From: an uncultured Chloroflexota bacterium
GTDB taxonomy: Bacteria > Chloroflexota > Anaerolineae > Promineifilales > Promineifilaceae
DNA length: 14,351 nucleotides
Reading direction: 5' to 3'
Assembly: GCA_937958365.1 (NCBI GenBank)
Contig: CALFEW010000637.1
Coordinates: 1-14,351, forward strand
The notes below the pieces were generated by a model. It ran no database searches, was not told where the DNA came from, and saw only the letters and a list, made by a program, of their open reading frames with translations. The first letter of the stretch is position 1; every line of letters begins with the position of its first letter. Of this stretch, positions 7,404 through 14,287 are shown piece after piece. The translations under genes and the position numbers were made by a program.

Positions 7404-7419
7404 TGTGACGATTGTCACG
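7404..7419. promoter_or_regulatory. CRP/FNR-like binding site
   Basis: TGTGACGATTGTCACG matches the CRP consensus TGTGA-N6-TCACA at all but the last base. Its centre is about 58 bp before the predicted xylF start, near the -61.5 spacing of class I activators. That a CRP-family protein of this organism binds here is inference. Confidence 0.5.
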
Positions 7420-7435
7420 ATTGAAAAGCGCGATA

Positions 7436-7463
7436 TTGACGGGCTTGAAAAGCATCATATACT
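7436..7463 (+). promoter_or_regulatory. Promoter of the xylFGHA operon
   Basis: TTGACG (7436-7441) and TATACT (7458-7463) are separated by 16 bp, predicting a start near 7470 and a leader of about 200 nt before xylF. An operator-like dyad begins right at the start site and a CRP-like site lies upstream. Confidence 0.6.
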
Positions 7464-7470
7464 CTCGTAC

Positions 7471-7493
7471 AATAGTTTGCATTATAAACTTAT
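7471..7493. promoter_or_regulatory. Putative XylR operator at the xylF start site
   Basis: AGTTTGCATTATAAACT (7474-7490) has perfect 5-bp inverted arms (AGTTT/AAACT), and its left half AGTTTGCAT matches AGTTTGTAT of the site at 7266-7274 in 8 of 9 bases. It lies at about +4 to +20 of the predicted xylF transcript, the expected place for repression. Confidence 0.55.
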
Positions 7494-7537
7494 TCGGATA
7501 ATAATTTATTCGTAGTCCGCATAGATGATTTGTTAGC

Positions 7538-7587
7538 CTGGCCGAAGTGGGTAAACGAGCCACTTGTTCGGTCAGTAAAAGAGGAGG
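7538..7587 (+). other. xylF leader hairpin with an orphan Shine-Dalgarno
   Basis: In the xylF leader, CTGGCCG-AAGTGG (7538-7550) pairs with CCACTT (7560-7565) and CGGTCAG (7569-7575), a 13-bp stem with a 3-nt bulge and 9-nt loop. A strong AGGAGG (7582-7587) follows seven bases later, with no ATG, GTG or TTG in range. It may stabilise the mRNA or be the relic of a leader ORF. Function is unknown. Confidence 0.45.
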
Positions 7588-7671
7588 TAAATCAATCATC
7601 ACTTCAGGCCTATCGTACAAAAAACTTGTTTACATTTTACCAACTAGTCAACATTTTGAGGAAGAATAGAA

Positions 7672-9903
7672 ATGAGAACTAAGCAGGTATGGTCCCTTAT
7701 AACAATTGTTGCTTTATTGATGTTTGCGGCGTTAATGGGTTGTAGCTCACAAACCGCGCCCACAACCGAAACGACTGCTGAAACAGTGCCAACAGAAGCA
7801 GCCCCGGCGAATAATACTGAAACAAATACGGAAGGCGCTGTTAAGATTGGTCTCTCCTTCTCCGACTTTGCGACCGAGCGCTGGAAGAACGAAGAAGTCC
7901 TGATGCGCCAGTTGTTGGAAGAAAAAGGTTACGAAGTCCTTTCTCAGGAAGCCAACCATGACGTCAAATTGCAGATTGACCAGATCGACAACATGGTCAG
8001 CCAGGGAGTGAAGGGTTTGATCATTATTGCTGAAGACGGGGATGCCCTGTCAACGGCCGTAGCCAACGCCAAACAAGCTGGCGTAGCCGTTCTGGCCTAC
8101 GACCGGCTTATCAAATCACCCGATATTGCCGCCTATCTCTCCTTCAACAACGTCGAAGTGGGACGGCAGCAGGCGCTGGGCGTCATGCAAGCGATTGACA
8201 TCGAGAATTGGGACGTAGAAGCCAACGGACCGGTGCGCCTGGTGAAGTTGGGTGGCAGCCCCACCGACAACAACGCGATTCTCTTCCGCCAGGGGCAGGA
8301 CGAGATTGTGCAGCCTTACGTTGATGAAGGCAAAATCGAAGTGGTGGCCGACCAATGGGTTGACAACTGGGATGCGGCCAACGCGCTGAAGCTCATGGAG
8401 AACATTCTGGTTGCCGCCGGCAATGACATTGACGCGGTGGTTGCCTCCAACGACGGCACCGCGCTAGGCGCGCTGCAAGCGATGAAAGCACAAGGTCTGG
8501 CGGGTATCGTGCCGATTTCCGGGCAGGATGCCACCGCCGATGGCGTCAACAGCATCGTCAAAGGCGAACTGACCGTCTCCATCCTGAAAGACATCCGTGA
8601 TCTGTCCCCCTTGGCTGTGGACATGATGGATAAGCTCATCAGAGGGGAAGCAATCGAGGGTCTGGACACCTACACCATGGCCGAACTGACCAACGATCCC
8701 TCCCTGCCCGGCGACGTCAGCGCTTACTTCCTGCCGGTGCAACAGGTCAATAAAGACAACGCCTATGACCTGGTCGTAGCCAGTGGATTCCAATCCTTTG
8801 ATGATGTCTACCGCGACATCCCCGAAGACCAACGGCCGTCGCGCCCAAGTGAAGCTGCCGCCCCGGCTGAAGAGACCATGTCTGTCGAAGGCATAAAGAT
8901 TGGTCTCTCCTTCTCCGACTTTGCGACCGAGCGCTGGAAGAACGAAGAAGTCCTGATGCGCCAGTTGTTGGAAGAAAAAGGTTACGAAGTCCTTTCTCAG
9001 GAAGCCAACCATGACGTCAAATTGCAGATTGACCAGATCGACAACATGGTCAGCCAGGGAGTGAAGGGTTTGATCATTATTGCTGAAGACGGGGATGCCC
9101 TGTCAACGGCCGTAGCCAACGCCAAACAAGCTGGCGTAGCCGTTCTGGCCTACGACCGGCTTATCAAATCACCCGATATTGCCGCCTATCTCTCCTTCAA
9201 CAACGTCGAAGTGGGACGGCAGCAGGCGCTGGGCGTCATGCAAGCGATTGACATCGAGAATTGGGACGTAGAAGCCAACGGACCGGTGCGCCTGGTGAAG
9301 TTGGGTGGCAGCCCCACCGACAACAACGCGATTCTCTTCCGCCAGGGGCAGGACGAGATTGTGCAGCCTTACGTTGATGAAGGCAAAATCGAAGTGGTGG
9401 CCGACCAATGGGTTGACAACTGGGATGCGGCCAACGCGCTGAAGCTCATGGAGAACATTCTGGTTGCCGCCGGCAATGACATTGACGCGGTGGTTGCCTC
9501 CAACGACGGCACCGCGCTAGGCGCGCTGCAAGCGATGAAAGCACAAGGTCTGGCGGGTATCGTGCCGATTTCCGGGCAGGATGCCACCGCCGATGGCGTC
9601 AACAGCATCGTCAAAGGCGAACTGACCGTCTCCATCCTGAAAGACATCCGTGATCTGTCCCCCTTGGCTGTGGACATGATGGATAAGCTCATCAGAGGGG
9701 AAGCAATCGAGGGTCTGGACACCTACACCATGGCCGAACTGACCAACGATCCCTCCCTGCCCGGCGACGTCAGCGCTTACTTCCTGCCGGTGCAACAGGT
9801 CAATAAAGACAACGCCTATGACCTGGTCGTAGCCAGTGGATTCCAATCCTTTGATGACGTCTACCGCGACATCCCCGAAGACCAACGGCCGTCGCGCCCA
9901 TAA
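7672..9903 (+). CDS. xylF: Tandem double-domain xylose-binding lipoprotein (XylF-XylF fusion)
   Basis: This is the xylose-binding component of a CUT2 importer, but built twice. The 743-residue protein has a lipoprotein signal (lipobox LMGC, Cys24), a Thr/Glu-rich tether to residue 57, a first binding domain (58-392), a 16-residue linker (SEAAAPAEETMSVEGI, 393-408) and a second domain (409-743). The two 335-residue domains are identical in sequence. Each carries XylF hallmarks that line or frame the sugar pocket: FSDFATERW, VLAYDRLI, GGSPTDNNA, VVADQWVDNW, AVVASNDGTA and ISGQDA. E. coli XylF is a single domain of about 330 residues including its signal. GAGGA precedes the ATG by about nine bases. 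The signal and tether region is more AT-rich than the domains. XylG and XylH follow on the same strand. Xylose is the expected ligand; double-domain display is the unusual point. Confidence 0.95.
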   Translation: MRTKQVWSLITIVALLMFAALMGCSSQTAPTTETTAETVPTEAAPANNTETNTEGAVKIGLSFSDFATERWKNEEVLMRQLLEEKGYEVLSQEANHDVKLQIDQIDNMVSQGVKGLIIIAEDGDALSTAVANAKQAGVAVLAYDRLIKSPDIAAYLSFNNVEVGRQQALGVMQAIDIENWDVEANGPVRLVKLGGSPTDNNAILFRQGQDEIVQPYVDEGKIEVVADQWVDNWDAANALKLMENILVAAGNDIDAVVASNDGTALGALQAMKAQGLAGIVPISGQDATADGVNSIVKGELTVSILKDIRDLSPLAVDMMDKLIRGEAIEGLDTYTMAELTNDPSLPGDVSAYFLPVQQVNKDNAYDLVVASGFQSFDDVYRDIPEDQRPSRPSEAAAPAEETMSVEGIKIGLSFSDFATERWKNEEVLMRQLLEEKGYEVLSQEANHDVKLQIDQIDNMVSQGVKGLIIIAEDGDALSTAVANAKQAGVAVLAYDRLIKSPDIAAYLSFNNVEVGRQQALGVMQAIDIENWDVEANGPVRLVKLGGSPTDNNAILFRQGQDEIVQPYVDEGKIEVVADQWVDNWDAANALKLMENILVAAGNDIDAVVASNDGTALGALQAMKAQGLAGIVPISGQDATADGVNSIVKGELTVSILKDIRDLSPLAVDMMDKLIRGEAIEGLDTYTMAELTNDPSLPGDVSAYFLPVQQVNKDNAYDLVVASGFQSFDDVYRDIPEDQRPSRP
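7843..8847 (+). repeat. 1005-bp direct repeat, copy 1 (XylF domain 1)
   Basis: This is the first copy of a coding direct repeat with a period of 1053 bp (1005 bp repeat plus 48 bp linker). Base-by-base reading finds a single difference from copy 2: T8805 here against C9858, in a GAT/GAC Asp codon, so the proteins are the same. Confidence 0.97.
8896..9900 (+). repeat. 1005-bp direct repeat, copy 2 (XylF domain 2)
   Basis: This is the second copy, ending at the last sense codon before the TAA. The repeat boundaries coincide exactly with the folded domain, while the sequences before each copy (GAAGGCGCTGTT and GAAGGCATA) differ. This is expected after recent duplication or gene conversion limited to the domain. 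Confidence 0.97.
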
Positions 9904-9922
9904 CTGAATGAAGAATGATTAA

Positions 9923-9978
9923 CAATGGTTCGACTTCCTATCATCGCCGATGTTTCAGGAAGTCGAACCTTGTTTTGA
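9923..9978 (+). terminator. Strong stem-loop between xylF and xylG, partial terminator
   Basis: GGTTCGACTTCCT (9927-9939) and AGGAAGTCGAACC (9957-9969) form a perfect 13-bp stem. Three more pairs are possible beyond a bulged T, and a small CATC/GATG stem can form inside the loop. TTGTTTTG follows, a modest U-run. It probably lowers transcription of the ATPase and permease genes relative to the binding protein and protects the xylF mRNA. The rest of the 194-bp gap to xylG holds a weak GCTAC/GTAGC hairpin (10007-10026) and no convincing promoter. Confidence 0.65.
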
Positions 9979-10097
9979 CCAGAGGGGCAGGGCACTTTGG
10001 TACATAGCTACGAAAAAGCTTGTAGCATTCGAGCTGACTTCTGGTAAATTTTAGCTCTGGGTTGTCCTCGCAAGATCAAAGTTGAGAGGTGAATTCC

Positions 10098-11639
10098 GTG
10101 AATGATGACATCATCCTCGATATCCGAAACGTAACCAAGAAATTCCCCGGCGTCACGGCGCTAAGTGACGTATCCATCAGAATTCAGCGGGGTGAAATTC
10201 ATGGGCTATGCGGCGAAAACGGGGCGGGTAAATCTACGTTGATGAAAATCTTGTCAGGCGTTTACCCCTACGGCACATATGAGGGTGAAGTTTTTTATAA
10301 CGGAGAAGAGCTTAGGTTAGAACACAGCTCTATCCGGCAGGCAAACGAACTAGGCATTTCAATTGTTCACCAGGAACTTACCCTCGTCCCCAGTATGACC
10401 GTCGGAGAGAACGTTTATCTCGGTAAAGAACCAGTTGAAAGAAAGACAATCAACTGGAACAAACTCTATTCAGACACAGATAAAATTCTGGCTCGCTATA
10501 ACCTTGATGTAAAGTCGCAGGCCATCGTTCGTTCACTGGGCGTCGGCAAAATGCAGATGGTAGAAATTGCCAAAGCTCTTTCGGAAGATGCCCAGGTCCT
10601 TATTTTAGATGAACCAACCAGCGCCTTGAACGAAGTTGAAATCAAGAAGTTGATGGAGATTTTAGCAACTCTGAAGGCAAATGGCGTCACGATTATTTAT
10701 ATCACTCATAAACTGAATGAATTTTTCCGCATAACCGACAGCGTTACAGTACTGCGCGATGGAGAAAAGGTAACAACCCAGCCGACGCAAAATCTTTCAG
10801 AAGAGAGGCTGGTGCAATACATGGTGGGTCGCCAGATGAAAGAGCGCTTTCCTAAAGGCAATCGCCAACCTGGAGAAGTGATTTTTGAGGTAAAGAATCT
10901 GTATGCCGCAGATCCGAACGACCCCTCACGAAAGGTAGTAAACGGAGTAAGTTTCAACTTGCGTCGGGGTGAAATTTTAGGGATTGCCGGGTTAATGGGT
11001 TCAGGCCGCACCGAACTTGTAACGACGATATTTGGCGAGTACGGCAAAATTACGGGTGGTAGCCTTGTCCTCGAAGAGCAAGATTTGAAGATAAGCAGCG
11101 CCCGCGACGCCATAGGACATGGCATCAGCCTGATGCCCGAAGATCGCAAAGGGCAGGGCCTTGTTCTTATGCAATCTATATTGAAGAATATTTCTTTGCC
11201 AAACCTGAATCAATTTTCGGGGTTCTTTAGCTTGAATAAAGATGCAGAATTAGAGGCAAGCATGCATCAGGCTAAGAGTCTGGCAATTAAAGCGCCGAAT
11301 TTACAAGTCTCTTGTGACACGCTATCCGGAGGCAACCAGCAGAAAGTTGTCATAGCCAAATGGCTCATGTCTAAACCAAAGATATTGATTATGGACGATC
11401 CGACACGCGGGGTTGACGTTGGCGCAAAATATGAAATCTATAAGTTGATGAACGAGTTAGCAGAACGCGGGGTTTCCATCATCATGATCTCTAGCGAACT
11501 AGAGGAGGTGTTGGGGATGAGTGATCGGGTCATGGTGATGCATGACGGCCGGTCCAACGGCACCCTGGACGTTGCGACTGCGACACAAGAAAAGATTATG
11601 GCGCTTGCCACGGGTATTGACTCCCACAACAGCAATTAA
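10098..11639 (+). CDS. xylG: Xylose ABC transporter ATPase XylG (two NBDs)
   Basis: This is the energy-coupling subunit of the CUT2 xylose importer: 513 residues with two ABC domains in one chain. Domain 1 has Walker A GENGAGKST (39-47), a degenerate signature LGVGKMQMVEIAKAL, Walker B VLILDEPTSAL and the H-loop YITHKLNE. Domain 2 has a degenerate P-loop GLMGSGRTEL (about 298-307), a good signature LSGGNQQ (409-415) and Walker B ILIMDDPTRGVD. In that Walker B the usual catalytic Glu is Asp (D434), and the H-loop His is Ser, as in many CUT2 ATPases. GTG at 10098 is chosen because AGGTGA sits five bases before it; an in-frame GTG at 10089 lacks a ribosome site. The permease gene starts 14 bp after the stop. 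Xylose rather than ribose is supported by the partner genes and XylG-like IYITHKLNE and VLRDG segments. Confidence 0.95.
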   Translation: MNDDIILDIRNVTKKFPGVTALSDVSIRIQRGEIHGLCGENGAGKSTLMKILSGVYPYGTYEGEVFYNGEELRLEHSSIRQANELGISIVHQELTLVPSMTVGENVYLGKEPVERKTINWNKLYSDTDKILARYNLDVKSQAIVRSLGVGKMQMVEIAKALSEDAQVLILDEPTSALNEVEIKKLMEILATLKANGVTIIYITHKLNEFFRITDSVTVLRDGEKVTTQPTQNLSEERLVQYMVGRQMKERFPKGNRQPGEVIFEVKNLYAADPNDPSRKVVNGVSFNLRRGEILGIAGLMGSGRTELVTTIFGEYGKITGGSLVLEEQDLKISSARDAIGHGISLMPEDRKGQGLVLMQSILKNISLPNLNQFSGFFSLNKDAELEASMHQAKSLAIKAPNLQVSCDTLSGGNQQKVVIAKWLMSKPKILIMDDPTRGVDVGAKYEIYKLMNELAERGVSIIMISSELEEVLGMSDRVMVMHDGRSNGTLDVATATQEKIMALATGIDSHNSN

Positions 11640-11653
11640 TTTAGGAGGCTCCC

Positions 11654-12859
11654 ATGAAAGTAGCTGTCCCCGAAACCAAATCACCAGATAAAACAAGCTC
11701 TGTATTGGGAAAGATGTTTCGGCAAAACATCCAGACCTATGCCATTATTCTAGCACTCATTTTCATCTGGGTGTTTTTTGCCTTTTTGACCGATGGGAAC
11801 TACTTAAAAGCACAGAATTTTTCCAACTTATTCCGCCAGATGACGGTGACTGCCTTCCTGGCAATTGGAATGGTGTTGGTCATCGTTACAGGCAATATTG
11901 ATCTGTCTGTTGGCAAGTTGGCCGGCTTTGTTTCCGTAGTCGTGGCCTATTTTCAGGCCACGATCTGGACCAAAGTGCTGCCGGAACAGGCGTTGGCTGC
12001 GGCCACCCTCTCCGTTTTTATTGGGGTGGCAGTAGGCGCCCTGTTTGGCGTATTGCAGGGTTACATTATCTCTTTTCTAAATGTACCGTCGTTTATCGTT
12101 ACTTTGGGCGGTATGTTTATTCTCAATGGGGCCATTCTGCTGGTGACGCAGGGAAAGACGATTCCAGCGAATCAGCCATTTTTCTCCGTCATTGCGCAAG
12201 GTTATTTGCCGGTTGTCGCCGGTTGGGTTCTCGCCTTGCTGGTCGTTGTGTATTTATATTTTAATATGTTTCGCGGCCGGCAAAGAAAGCGGGCGCACGG
12301 TTTCGTCCTGTCCAGCGTCTATCTTGATCTGGCCATGACGACTTTTTTTGCGATTTTAGTTGCTGGATATGTTTACATTGTGAATCAGTACAATGGCGTT
12401 CAGATTCCTGTTTTGCTGCTGGCTATCACGTCGGTGATCATTTCCTATATGGCTAATAATACCCGGTTTGGGCGATATGCTTACGCAATTGGCGGCAACC
12501 GGGAGGCGGCTCGTTTATCGGGCATAAATATTCGGAACAACATCTTTTTTGTTTTTATTTTGATGGGGGTACTCAGTGGTATCGCCGGCATTGTGTTGGC
12601 TTCATATGTCGGTTATGGCACGATTGCCGCCGGCCAGGGGTATGAACTTGATGCCATTGCGGCGGCTATACTGGGTGGAACCTCTACTCTGGGTGGCGTC
12701 GGCACAATTTGGGGAGCCTTAATTGGCGCGCTGATTATGTCTAGTTTGTCAAATGGTTTGCAATTGTTGAATGTGGCGCCATCCTGGCAATATTTGTTAA
12801 AAGGGGTAGTGTTGGTACTGGCAGTTTACGCAGATGTGACGTTTAAGAAACGTGGGTAG
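11654..12859 (+). CDS. xylH: Xylose ABC transporter permease XylH
   Basis: This is the membrane channel subunit of the CUT2 importer: 401 residues, close to the 393 of E. coli XylH, with about ten hydrophobic segments. Family signatures are TDGNYLKAQNFSNLFRQM near the N-terminus, MVLVIVTGNIDLSVG (the ion-of-DLSVG motif of CUT2 permeases), VPSFIVTLGGMFILNGAIL, YAIGGNREAARLSGINI facing the ATPase, and AAAILGGTSTLGGVGTIWGA. A polar insert around RGRQRKRAHG between central helices is also found in XylH proteins and not in shorter ribose permeases, which supports xylose. AGGAGG precedes the ATG by five bases, and xylG ends 14 bp upstream, so the two are co-transcribed and probably coupled. Confidence 0.95.
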   Translation: MKVAVPETKSPDKTSSVLGKMFRQNIQTYAIILALIFIWVFFAFLTDGNYLKAQNFSNLFRQMTVTAFLAIGMVLVIVTGNIDLSVGKLAGFVSVVVAYFQATIWTKVLPEQALAAATLSVFIGVAVGALFGVLQGYIISFLNVPSFIVTLGGMFILNGAILLVTQGKTIPANQPFFSVIAQGYLPVVAGWVLALLVVVYLYFNMFRGRQRKRAHGFVLSSVYLDLAMTTFFAILVAGYVYIVNQYNGVQIPVLLLAITSVIISYMANNTRFGRYAYAIGGNREAARLSGINIRNNIFFVFILMGVLSGIAGIVLASYVGYGTIAAGQGYELDAIAAAILGGTSTLGGVGTIWGALIGALIMSSLSNGLQLLNVAPSWQYLLKGVVLVLAVYADVTFKKRG

Positions 12860-12989
12860 GGGAACTGCACCACGATAGAGCGGTTGAGTCGGTCTATCAC
12901 AATTGAAATATAAATTTAATCATCATTGTGGGCTTGCAAGTGTGCAATACAGGAATGGGCTTGCTGTGCCCCCTGACTAAGGAGGTCGT
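12860..12989 (+). other. xylH-xylA intergenic region with weak hairpins
   Basis: This 130-bp gap holds GATAGA/TCTATC arms (12874-12898), an AT-rich stretch with CACAAT/ATTGTG arms, and a direct repeat TGGGCTTGC (12929-12937 and 12956-12964). It ends in a very strong AAGGAGGT three bases before the xylA ATG. I see no clear terminator or -35/-10 pair, so xylA is probably in the xylFGH transcript but translated independently at high rate. Confidence 0.4.
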
Positions 12990-14162
12990 ATGTCTGACAG
13001 ATTTTCACCGAAACCGGAGGATAAGTTCACATTTGGCTTGTGGACAGTAGGGAATGTGGGGCGTGATCCATTTGGGGCTGCGGTACGGCCGTTCATGACT
13101 CCAGCACAAATCGTTTACTTCCTGGGTGAGGTTGGCGCTTATGGAGTTAACTTCCACGATAACGATCTGATTCCTATTGATGCTACTCCGGCAGAAAGAA
13201 AGCAGATACTTAAAGACTTTAAACAGGCGTTGGCAGACACCGGACTGGTGGTGCCGATGGCTACCACCAATCTGTTTTACGACCCAGCTTTTAAAGATGG
13301 GGCCTTTACTGCCAACGATCCAAAAGTACGCGCTTATGCTTTACAGAAAACCATGCACGCCATGGACTTAGGCGTGGAACTAGGCGCCGGTGTTTATGTG
13401 TTTTGGGGAGGGAGAGAAGGGGTAGAAACCGATGCCAGCAAGAACCCGTTGGACGCTGGCAAACGATTTCGTGATGCATTGAACTTTTTGTGTGAATATG
13501 CCTTAGACCAGGGCTACAAATTAAAGTTGGCTCTGGAAGCCAAGCCCAACGAACCTCGCGGTGACATATATCTGGCAACAACAGGGGCGATGTTAGCCTT
13601 CATTGAGACCCTGGAGCATCCTGAAATGGTGGGTGTTAATCCTGAGGTTGCCCACGAGCAAATGGCCGGTCTTAACTTCTTACATCATGTGGCCCAGGCC
13701 TGGGATATGGGCAAACTGTTCCATATCGATCTAAACGATCAGGCTTTCGGCCGTTATGACCAGGATTACCGTTTTGGGGCGGTAAACTTGAAGAGCGCCT
13801 TTTTCCTGGTGAAGTTCCTGGAAGACGTAGGGTACAGTGGCAGCCGTCATTTTGATGCCCACGCCTTCCGAACTGAGGATTATGAAGGGGTTAAAGATTT
13901 CGCGCGTGGTTGTATGCGTACCTATCTCATCTTAAAAGAAAAAGCAGCGCAGTGGAACCAGGATGAGGAAATTCAGACACTGCTGCAAGAAATACTGGCA
14001 GACGATGGCTCTACAGATGCTTTCAAAGGGGCCTATACTCCTCAAAAGGCAATGGCTCTTAAATCTGCATCGTTTGACCGGGTAGCTTTAGGGAGTCGTG
14101 GGCTTCCTTATGAGCGTCTCGATCAACTCACCGTAGAGGTGTTACTGGGGGTGCGTTACTGA
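12990..14162 (+). CDS. xylA: Xylose isomerase, class I (short form)
   Basis: This cytoplasmic enzyme interconverts D-xylose and D-xylulose using two divalent metals. It has 390 residues, the length of the Streptomyces/Actinoplanes class I enzymes; class II forms carry an extra N-terminal segment of about 50 residues. The ring-opening pair is in FHDND (H56, D59). Metal ligands are all present: E183 (LALEAKPNEPRGD, with K185), E219 and H222 (NPEVAHEQ), D247 (LFHIDLND), D257 and D259 (YDQDYRFG), and D289 (RHFDAHAFRTED). The C-terminal arm that wraps the partner subunit ends in YERLDQLTVEVLLG. It follows the importer genes, completing uptake and first catabolic step. Xylulokinase is not in the window. 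AAGGAGGT gives a strong ribosome site. Confidence 0.97.
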   Translation: MSDRFSPKPEDKFTFGLWTVGNVGRDPFGAAVRPFMTPAQIVYFLGEVGAYGVNFHDNDLIPIDATPAERKQILKDFKQALADTGLVVPMATTNLFYDPAFKDGAFTANDPKVRAYALQKTMHAMDLGVELGAGVYVFWGGREGVETDASKNPLDAGKRFRDALNFLCEYALDQGYKLKLALEAKPNEPRGDIYLATTGAMLAFIETLEHPEMVGVNPEVAHEQMAGLNFLHHVAQAWDMGKLFHIDLNDQAFGRYDQDYRFGAVNLKSAFFLVKFLEDVGYSGSRHFDAHAFRTEDYEGVKDFARGCMRTYLILKEKAAQWNQDEEIQTLLQEILADDGSTDAFKGAYTPQKAMALKSASFDRVALGSRGLPYERLDQLTVEVLLGVRY

Positions 14163-14186
14163 TTGCCAGCACCAGAATGTGTCAAT

Positions 14187-14248
14187 GGTTTTGAGACACC
14201 AAAACCGATGAATGAGAGAGAAATGCCTCGCTTATCGGTCTCAAAACC
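14187..14248 (+). other. Long two-part hairpin downstream of xylA
   Basis: GGTTTTGAGA (14187-14196) and TCTCAAAACC (14239-14248) form a perfect 10-bp outer stem. Inside, CCGATGAATGAG (14205-14216) pairs with CTCGCTTATCGG (14227-14238), 12 positions with one A-C mismatch. An 8-nt one-sided bulge separates the two stems. There is no U-run, so this is an mRNA 3' stabiliser or a palindromic mobile or REP-like element rather than a textbook terminator. Confidence 0.6.
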
Positions 14249-14287
14249 AGTAGTCAAACAAATAAGTTTTCTCGGTTGTGTTGTTGC

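Noticed and set aside
7300..7620. 106-codon minus-strand ORF in the xylR-xylF intergenic region
   Set aside because: It covers the predicted xylF promoter, CRP-like site and operator, lacks a ribosome site, and its translation resembles no family I know.
7624..7648. Third XylR operator (ACTTGTT and AACTAGT arms, 11-bp centre)
   Set aside because: Arms match at 6 of 7 bases but the site lacks the AGTTTGYAT half and lies about 155 bp into the transcript; too weak to call.
8316..9885. Paired antisense ORFs (117 to 182 codons) across both xylF repeats
   Set aside because: They are reverse-frame shadows of the GC-rich xylF codons; they occur twice only because the repeat is duplicated.
7843..9900. 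xylF duplication as a simple assembly error
   Set aside because: The copies differ at 8805/9858 and are joined by a unique in-frame linker unlike the first tether, which a collapsed or repeated contig join would not create; still worth confirming with long reads.
10089..10097. GTG at 10089 as the XylG start
   Set aside because: No ribosome site precedes it, whereas AGGTGA is correctly spaced for the GTG at 10098.
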